The notes beneath the pieces were generated by a model that saw nothing but the letters and a program-made list of their open reading frames with translations, was not told where the DNA came from and made no database searches. This document shows, in pieces, positions 63,443-64,000 of a DNA stretch of 64,000 bases. The position numbers and the translations under genes are program-made. The DNA lies in the NCBI GenBank assembly GCA_025362395.1, contig JANYGK010000035.1, positions 1 through 64,000 of the forward strand, given 5' to 3'. The stretch's first letter is position 1. Each line of letters begins with the position of its first letter. This stretch comes from Bacteroidota bacterium. GTDB taxonomy: Bacteria; Bacteroidota; Bacteroidia; B-17B0; Aurantibacillaceae.

Positions 63443-64000
63443 TTAATGAATATCAGAATCATTGGCCGCGTCTCTTTTTACTTCAACAATAACTTCTCCC
63501 ATAGTTGGAGCCATATATCCGGTTTCGTACATTTTAACCAGTAAAAAAAAGAACGAAATTAAGAACGGGCCTATCACCAAACCTATGATCCCAAAAAAAG
63601 GAATGCCGATAATAACACCAATAATAGTTATTAAAGGATGTGTATCAGCAATTTTTTTAGAAATAAATTGCCTCAGAAAATTATCTACTAAAGTTACCAA
63701 TACTCCGCCCCAAATAAGAATACCGATTCCCGCAATATTGTGGCCTGAGGACAGTTCAATAATAGCGGCAGGTACAAATATAATAGGAGCGCCAACAACA
63801 GGTAAAAAACAAACAAAAACGGAAACAATGCCCCAAAACAATGGATCGGGAATACCAAAAATTAAAAAACCTACCCCTACAATAATGCCTTGGCTCAACC
63901 CTATTAAACCTTGCCCGATAATGTTAGAGAATGTAATATTTTTAAGCTCTGTTCCAAACCTCATACTTTGTTCATTATTGAAAGGTAAATATTTTAAAAG
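63443..64000 (-). CDS. AI-2E family transporter, C-terminal part (cut by window)
   Basis: C-terminal half of a membrane protein of the AI-2E/PerM family. The frame stays open to the window edge, so the first 150 or more residues lie outside. Visible are the NIIGQGLIGLSQGIIVG helix, FLPVVGAPIIFVPAAI, VDNFLRQFISKKIADTHPLITIIGVI and the glycine-rich helix GIPFFGIIGLVIGPFLISFF, all typical. The family moves small molecules or ions; the substrate here is unknown. A methionine at 63964 is internal, not a start. Confidence 0.85.
   Translation of the reverse strand, partial: LLKYLPFNNEQSMRFGTELKNITFSNIIGQGLIGLSQGIIVGVGFLIFGIPDPLFWGIVSVFVCFLPVVGAPIIFVPAAIIELSSGHNIAGIGILIWGGVLVTLVDNFLRQFISKKIADTHPLITIIGVIIGIPFFGIIGLVIGPFLISFFFLLVKMYETGYMAPTMGEVIVEVKRDAANDSDIH

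Overview
The window is a 64 kb piece of an AT-rich (roughly 35-38% GC by eye) chromosome from a member of the Bacteroidota. The evidence is three proteins with type IX secretion (T9SS) C-terminal sorting domains, promoters with the TAnnTTTG -7 box typical of this phylum, a type III pantothenate kinase next to lptC and a ppiD-like foldase, BshC (bacillithiol synthesis), lipid A and LPS export genes, and malate:quinone oxidoreductase. The order within the phylum cannot be fixed from this alone; the coaX-lptC-ppiD and surE-lpxB neighbourhoods fit Flavobacteriia or Sphingobacteriia-like lineages.

Layout. 1-2876: likely end of an integrative element, with a truncated LuxR-type response regulator, a coiled-coil/winged-helix protein, a repeat-rich hairpin and a tyrosine recombinase, ending beside the 3' end of a tRNA-Phe. 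3054-9588: housekeeping envelope run (coaX, outer-membrane protein, lptC, small membrane protein, FAD/NAD(P) protein, PpiD-like foldase). 9653-13247: a TSUP permease, an ORF6N protein with a perfect palindrome in its coding sequence, and a secreted transglutaminase-like protein whose signal peptide has no normal start codon. 13311-20133: a MukB/MksB-type condensin operon (mksF-mksE-secreted protein-mksB) on the minus strand. 20416-23124: a secreted M43-type metalloprotease. 23262-30545: bshC, DUF2071, pgeF, a DEAD-box helicase and an acyl-CoA carboxylase beta subunit. 30755-33295: a repeat adhesin. 33559-45243: mostly minus-strand metabolism and envelope genes (M28 peptidase, GNAT, adenine deaminase, amidohydrolase, S41 protease) with tdk, an RsmB-like methyltransferase and a rhodanese on the plus strand. 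45300-50692: a Rieske-like lipoprotein without cluster ligands, an RRM protein, RidA, and surE-lpxB-spoIID. 51197-58966: a 2589-residue T9SS adhesin built from tandem modules. 59420-64000: an MFS transporter, DUF6526, mqo, a histidine-rich small protein and the C-terminal part of an AI-2E family permease.

How it fits together. Most of the window is ordinary chromosome. The least ordinary parts are the Mks condensin operon with a secreted protein gene between mksE and mksB and no nuclease (JetD/MksG) partner, the transglutaminase-like gene lacking ATG, a family of degenerate leader repeats placed just before start codons of at least six genes, an M43 protease whose catalytic domain is split by a large beta-rich insertion, and the modular adhesin whose repeated domains are conserved as protein but diverged as DNA. 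No CRISPR array, rRNA or insertion sequence was seen.
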